Shown piece after piece: positions 33,737 to 38,559 of a DNA stretch of 38,559 bases. Under the pieces are notes generated by a model. It saw only the letters and a program-made list of their open reading frames with translations, was not told where the DNA came from and did not search any database. The translations under genes and the position numbers were made by a program. This stretch comes from an uncultured Eubacterium sp. (GTDB taxonomy: Bacteria > Bacillota > Clostridia > Oscillospirales > Acutalibacteraceae). Numbering within the stretch: the first letter of the stretch is position 1; each line of letters begins with the position of its first letter. Location: positions 1 to 38,559 of the forward strand of contig CAJOER010000019.1 in assembly GCA_905233805.1 (NCBI GenBank), written 5' to 3'.

Positions 33737-36700
33737 ATGAGCTGTTTTTCAAGAGCGTTTGAAAAGAGCGAGGAATTTATCAGCCTCAGCAGAGCAACCC
33801 CCCGGGGTGCGCCTGTTGGGGCAACGGGCGTGCCTGCGCCTGCAAAAGCCGTCCTTGCTCACGCGCTGAGCGAAAAACTGAATAAAAAAGCATTTATCAT
33901 AACTCCCGACGACGCGAGCGCGGTAAGGCTGTACGAAAACCTCTCTGCATTTCAGAGCGGGGTTTTGCTATACCCGAAAAGAGAATTCACCTTCCTCGAG
34001 GTGGAGGGTATAAGCCGCGAATACGAGCAGCTAAGGCTCGGCGTTCTTGCTAATATTATAGCCGATAATTACACGGCGGTTGTTGCATCGATAGGCGCGG
34101 CAATTCAGTTTACAATGCCGCCCGAGGCGCTGATTGAAAGGACGTTTACTATAAAAACGGGCGTTCTTGTGAACGCAGGATATGTGCGCTCAGATTTAGT
34201 AGACGGCGCAGGTCAGTTCTCAGTCAGAGGCGATATAATTGATTTCTATCCTCCCGATACGGACGAGCCCGTAAGAATTGAGCTCTGGGGCGACACGGTT
34301 GACTCGATTGCGCGCTTTGATATCGCCACCCAGCGCAGGACCGGCGCGGTTAAAGAGGTAAAGATTATCCCGTCAACCGAGGTGCTTTTTTCCTCGAAGG
34401 AGGAGCAGGCAAAGCGGATTGACGCGCTCGCCGCAACGCTTAAAGGCAAGGCGGTCAAGGCGAGGGAAAAGCTCTATAAGGATAGCGACAGACTCAAGGA
34501 GGGCACGGCGCTCAGGTGCAGCGACAAGTATCTTCCGCTGGCATATGAATCGGGCGGGCTTTTCGACTATCTTGACGGGCTTCTCATAGTCTGCGAGACG
34601 GGAAGCGTCAAGGAAAAATGCGAAAACGCGAACAAGCTTATGAACGAGGAGCTTAAATGGATGCTCGACGAGGGCGCGCTTTGCAAAGGTCTTGATAAAT
34701 TTATGCTGAATTTCGACGAGGTCTGCGAGGTTTATTCGGGGCACGGCGCGGTATATCTTGACTCCTTCCCGAGGGGCAGCTTTGACACGCCCGTAAAGCA
34801 CCTGTCCACGTTTAAAATGTACGAAACTTCGCCGTTTTCGGGCACGCTTTCGCAGCTCAAAGACGAACTGTTTCCGCTGATAAAAACGAACTACGCGGTA
34901 ATCGTAACCGCGGGAACGTCGAGGGCGGGCAGGGCGCTTGCAAACGATTTGAAGGACAGCTCAATAAACGCGGCGTTTTTTGAAAAGCTCCCGTCGGAAC
35001 TTGCGCAGGGCTACGTCAGCGTAATTTCAGGCTCGCTCAGCGCGGGCTTTAAGGACGCGGGAACGAAGATTGCGGTAATTACGCAGGGACACGGCGCGCA
35101 GAGCAAAAAGAAGCAAAAGCGCTTTTCCTCAAAAGACGCGCTCCACTCGCTTGACGAGCTTACCGTCGGCGACTACATCGTTCACGCGACTCACGGTATC
35201 GGCGTTTTCAAGGGTATACATCCGCTTGAAATTCAGGACGTGAGAAAGGACTATATAAAAATCGAATACGCCAAGGGCGACCTGCTTTACGTGCCCGTAA
35301 CCCAGCTTGATTTGGTGTCAAAATACATCGGCCCCGACGAGGAAAACTCGAGAGTGAAAATCAACCGCCTCGGTTCGGGCGACTGGGCGAGGACGAAGAG
35401 CAAGGTCAAGGCGAGCGTTCAGGATATGGCAAAGGAGCTTATAGCCCTTTACGCAAAAAGACTCAGCACCAAGGGATATCAGTTTTCCGAGGATACGGAC
35501 TTACAGCGCGATTTTGAACTCAGGTTTGAATACGAGGAAACCGAGGACCAGATACGCTGCGCCGAGGAAATCAAGGGCGATATGGAAAAGCCCTCGCCCA
35601 TGGACAGACTTCTCTGCGGCGACGTCGGCTTCGGCAAGACCGAGGTTGCGCTCAGGGCGGCGTTCAAGTGTATAGGCGACAGCAAGCAGTGCGCCATACT
35701 TGTTCCGACCACGGTTCTCGCAATGCAGCATTTCCGCACGGCGAAAATGCGCCTTGAAGCGTACCCCGTAAGAATTGAAATGCTTTCGCGTTTCGTTTCC
35801 CCGGCAAAGCAGAAGGAAATCCTGCGCGACCTTGCGCAGGGACGGGTTGACCTTCTCATCGGCACGCACAGGATAATAAGCAAGGATATCCGCTTTGCCG
35901 ACCTCGGGCTTCTTATAGTTGACGAGGAGCAGCGCTTCGGCGTTGCACAAAAAGAGAAAATCAAGGAGAAGTTCCCAAGGGTCGACGTGCTCACCCTTTC
36001 GGCAACGCCTATTCCGAGAACGCTCAATATGGCAATGAGCGGAATCAGGGACATGTCCCTTCTTGAAGAGGCGCCGAGCGACCGCTACCCCGTTCAGACC
36101 TACGTTATCGAATACGATTTCGGCATACTCGTAGAGGCGATGGAGAGGGAGCTTTCCCGCGGGGGTCAGTGCTATTATCTTCACAACAACATTGACTCGA
36201 TTGACCTTACGGCAATGCAGATTAAAAAGGCAATCCCCGACGCGAGGATAGGCATAGCCCACGGGCGCATGAGCGAGGAACAGCTCAGCGACGTGTGGGA
36301 CGGACTTCTTAAAGGCGAGATTGATATTCTCGTTTGTACGACTATAATAGAAACGGGAGTAGACGTTCCGAACGTGAACACTCTCATTATTGAAAATTCG
36401 GACAGAATGGGGCTTGCCCAGCTTCACCAGATAAGAGGGCGCGTAGGGCGTTCTTCAAGGCGAGGACACGCGTATTTTACGTTTAAGCGCGGGACGGCGC
36501 TTTCCGAGGTTGCGGCGAAGAGGCTTGAGGCGATAAGGGAATATACCGAGTTCGGCTCGGGATTTAAAATCGCTATGCGCGACTTGCAGATAAGGGGCGC
36601 GGGTTCGCTCCTCGGCAACAGACAGCACGGGCATATGGAATCCGTCGGCTACGATATGTATCTTAAACTGCTTGAAGAGGCGGTGCAGGAGGAGAAGGGC

Positions 36701-37171
36701 GAAAGAATTCCCGAAAAGAAGGACGCGGAGTGCCTTATCGACCTTCCCGTCGACGCGGCTATCCCCGAAAGTTATATCTCTTCAACCCAGGCGCGGCTTG
36801 CTATGTATAAGGCGATTGCGAACATTAAAAGCGAGGCGGACGCCGAGGACGTATACGACGAACTCACGGACCGTTTCGGCGCGCCGCCGAGGCAGGTTTA
36901 CGGGCTTGTTGATATTGCACTGCTCAGGAACACGGCGCTTTCCCTCGGATTTAACGAGATTAAGCAGAGCGCGGGAGCGGTAAACTTCTATATTAACGAC
37001 GTTAAGGTGGAATACCTTGTTGCGCTCAACGAAAAAATGAGGAGCAGGGCGACTTTCAAGTCGGTAAAAAGGCCGTATATTTCAATTAAAACTCTCGGCG
37101 AAAATCCGATAGATATAGTAAAAACCACGCTGGAGATACTTCAGTCGGCAGTAAAAGAGGAAGAAAAATGA
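33737..37171 (+). CDS. mfd: Transcription-repair coupling factor Mfd
   Basis: GDYIVHATHGIGVFKGIHPLEI (RID), RLLCGDVGFGKTEVALRAAFKC, LLIVDEEQRFGVAQKEKIKEKFP, RGRVGRSSRRGHAYFTF. ATG 33737 or GTG 33731. Confidence 0.97.
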   Translation: MSCFSRAFEKSEEFISLSRATPRGAPVGATGVPAPAKAVLAHALSEKLNKKAFIITPDDASAVRLYENLSAFQSGVLLYPKREFTFLEVEGISREYEQLRLGVLANIIADNYTAVVASIGAAIQFTMPPEALIERTFTIKTGVLVNAGYVRSDLVDGAGQFSVRGDIIDFYPPDTDEPVRIELWGDTVDSIARFDIATQRRTGAVKEVKIIPSTEVLFSSKEEQAKRIDALAATLKGKAVKAREKLYKDSDRLKEGTALRCSDKYLPLAYESGGLFDYLDGLLIVCETGSVKEKCENANKLMNEELKWMLDEGALCKGLDKFMLNFDEVCEVYSGHGAVYLDSFPRGSFDTPVKHLSTFKMYETSPFSGTLSQLKDELFPLIKTNYAVIVTAGTSRAGRALANDLKDSSINAAFFEKLPSELAQGYVSVISGSLSAGFKDAGTKIAVITQGHGAQSKKKQKRFSSKDALHSLDELTVGDYIVHATHGIGVFKGIHPLEIQDVRKDYIKIEYAKGDLLYVPVTQLDLVSKYIGPDEENSRVKINRLGSGDWARTKSKVKASVQDMAKELIALYAKRLSTKGYQFSEDTDLQRDFELRFEYEETEDQIRCAEEIKGDMEKPSPMDRLLCGDVGFGKTEVALRAAFKCIGDSKQCAILVPTTVLAMQHFRTAKMRLEAYPVRIEMLSRFVSPAKQKEILRDLAQGRVDLLIGTHRIISKDIRFADLGLLIVDEEQRFGVAQKEKIKEKFPRVDVLTLSATPIPRTLNMAMSGIRDMSLLEEAPSDRYPVQTYVIEYDFGILVEAMERELSRGGQCYYLHNNIDSIDLTAMQIKKAIPDARIGIAHGRMSEEQLSDVWDGLLKGEIDILVCTTIIETGVDVPNVNTLIIENSDRMGLAQLHQIRGRVGRSSRRGHAYFTFKRGTALSEVAAKRLEAIREYTEFGSGFKIAMRDLQIRGAGSLLGNRQHGHMESVGYDMYLKLLEEAVQEEKGERIPEKKDAECLIDLPVDAAIPESYISSTQARLAMYKAIANIKSEADAEDVYDELTDRFGAPPRQVYGLVDIALLRNTALSLGFNEIKQSAGAVNFYINDVKVEYLVALNEKMRSRATFKSVKRPYISIKTLGENPIDIVKTTLEILQSAVKEEEK

Positions 37172-37983
37172 CAAACGCAGCAACATCCAAAATAGAACAG
37201 CTCATTAACAGCCGCGGCGGCGATATTGCCTACGAGGGCGAGGGCTTCGTCGGGACCGTAAGGTGGAATTTTGACGAGGAGTTTGAAAACGATATCCGTA
37301 CTTTGTGGGAACTTTCAAACAAGGCTCACGAGGACTGGAACAGCCAGACAGCCGTATTTGCAAGGGCGGCGTCTGCCTGCGACAGGGGCGCACTGAGCGT
37401 CAGGGCGGAAATTGAAAGAATAAAAAACGGATATATTTTCAAAAGGAGAAGGATAATTAAACCGCTTATAAAAAGCGGCCTTCTCACAAGGTGTGAGGAA
37501 AGGGGCGGCACGCTTTATATCACGTTTAAAAACGAACAGATTAAGCGCTGCCTTACAAAATCGGGCCAGGTGCTGGAAATGGCGGTATATCTTTTTGCCC
37601 ACAGTGCGGAAGATAACGGCGAAAAGGTTTACGACGACGTTATGACCGGCGTTGTAATCGACTGGGACGGCGAAATCCTTAATTCGGCAACCGACGTCAG
37701 AAACGAGATTGACGCGATAATGATACATAAGGACGTGCCCGTTTTCGTTTCCTGCAAAAGCGGCGCGGTTGATTCAAATGAGCTGTATAAGCTAAGCGTT
37801 GTTGCAGAAAGGTTCGGCGGGGAAAAAGCAAAAGCGGTTCTTATATCCTACGCCTTCGGCAATACGACCCACGCGCAGTCGCTGAGAAACCGCGCGGAGG
37901 AAATGAATATAAAAATCGTTGAATACGATTTCCGCACGACGGAAAAAGAAATGACGGAGAAAATAAAAACTCTTTGGGTATAA
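37168..37983 (+). CDS. DUF1887/Card1-like nuclease-domain protein without an N-terminal CARF domain
   Basis: HTH-like linker (LIKSGLLTRCEERGGTLYITFKNEQIKRCL) then LEMAVYLFAH...YDDVMTGVVIDWDGEI...RNEIDAIMIHKDVPVFVSCKSGAVDSNELYKLSVVAERFGGEKAKAVLIS. Only 271 aa; overlaps mfd by ATGA. Confidence 0.8.
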   Translation: MTNAATSKIEQLINSRGGDIAYEGEGFVGTVRWNFDEEFENDIRTLWELSNKAHEDWNSQTAVFARAASACDRGALSVRAEIERIKNGYIFKRRRIIKPLIKSGLLTRCEERGGTLYITFKNEQIKRCLTKSGQVLEMAVYLFAHSAEDNGEKVYDDVMTGVVIDWDGEILNSATDVRNEIDAIMIHKDVPVFVSCKSGAVDSNELYKLSVVAERFGGEKAKAVLISYAFGNTTHAQSLRNRAEEMNIKIVEYDFRTTEKEMTEKIKTLWV

Positions 37984-37987
37984 AATG

Positions 37988-38024
37988 AAACGCCTCGGTA
38001 CATAATAATCCCGAGGTGTTATTT
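37988..38024 (+). terminator. Hairpin between the DUF1887-like gene and the M23 gene
   Basis: CGCCTCGG-...-CCGAGGTG followed by TTATTTTAT. Confidence 0.55.
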
Positions 38025-38025
38025 T

Positions 38026-38559
38026 ATGTCAAATACAGATTACCGAAATAAAGGAAATAAAAACGTAAAGGGGCTTTTTTCCGCGCTTTGTCTTTGTATA
38101 ATCGCAATCGGGCTGATAGTTTATTACTCCGCGGCACCGAAAACGGCGCAGAAAAACAACCCCGTAAATGAGAATCAGACGCTTGAAATAACTACCGAGG
38201 TTCAGAGGGCGGTAACGCTTGAGGACACTACGAAGCCGAAGGAAAAGACAACGGCACGCACGGTTAAGAAAGCGAAAAAAGAAAAAACGACCGAAAAGAC
38301 GACTATGCCACGGGGCAAGAACAACACGCCGTATAAGAGCTTTTATAAATATCCGCTGAGCGAGGCGGTTTTGAAGGGATGCAGCGAGGAGCTTGTTTTC
38401 GATTCAACTATGGGCGACTACCGCGCGCACGCGGCGGTTGACTTTAAAGGGGACGGCGGCGACGAGGTTGTTGCAGTCAACGATGGAATTGTGCTTGACG
38501 TTTACACGGATAATATGTACGGCCAGGTAGTCGTAATCGACCACGGCGGAAAGCTCGTT
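38026..38559 (+). CDS. M23-family peptidase (SpoIIQ-like architecture), truncated at the window end
   Basis: Manual translation MSNTDYRNKGNKNVKGLFSALCLCIIAIGLIVYYSAAPK...HAAVDFKGDGGDEVVAVNDGIVLDVYTDNMYGQVVVIDHGGKLV; no stop before 38559; TM plus LytM-like start (HAAVDF, YGQVVVIDHG). Confidence 0.85.
   Translation, partial: MSNTDYRNKGNKNVKGLFSALCLCIIAIGLIVYYSAAPKTAQKNNPVNENQTLEITTEVQRAVTLEDTTKPKEKTTARTVKKAKKEKTTEKTTMPRGKNNTPYKSFYKYPLSEAVLKGCSEELVFDSTMGDYRAHAAVDFKGDGGDEVVAVNDGIVLDVYTDNMYGQVVVIDHGGKLV

Noticed and set aside
35501-36427. 308-aa minus-strand ORF
   Set aside because: Antisense to mfd helicase motifs; no recognisable domain or RBS-supported start.
1-38559. CRISPR array, cas operon or prophage/transposon
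   Set aside because: No regularly spaced direct repeats and no transposase, integrase or Cas10/Cas1 ORF; the DUF1887-like gene alone does not establish a CRISPR system.

Overview
The window looks like chromosomal sequence from a Gram-positive, probably spore-forming Clostridia (Oscillospiraceae/Ruminococcaceae-like; inferred from gene content, not tested). It is mostly conserved housekeeping and envelope genes: rsmE, an OGG-type DNA glycosylase, a SleB-like cortex hydrolase, a YabE/RpfB-like DUF348-G5-3D protein, tRNA-Arg(CCT), a purine-salvage/nucleoside-uptake cluster (xpt-like, BMP lipoprotein, ABC ATPase, two permeases, hpt), hypB, a MacB-like ABC fusion, secA, a sugar transferase, lacZ, a radical SAM protein, pth, mfd, a DUF1887/Card1-like nuclease-domain protein and a truncated M23 peptidase. 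I see no CRISPR array, transposase, integrase or prophage. The points most worth checking are: (1) a DUF1887/Card1-type protein that lacks the N-terminal CARF sensor and overlaps the mfd stop codon (ATGA); (2) an xpt-like gene whose ORF is intact but lacks the PRPP-binding signature segment; (3) a dense cluster of DnaA-box-like 9-10-mers with an AT-rich flank in a divergent intergenic region, without dnaA nearby; (4) a CzrA-like ArsR regulator with a perfect 14-bp palindrome upstream, close to a short CDF transporter. No completely new multi-gene system can be demonstrated from sequence alone.
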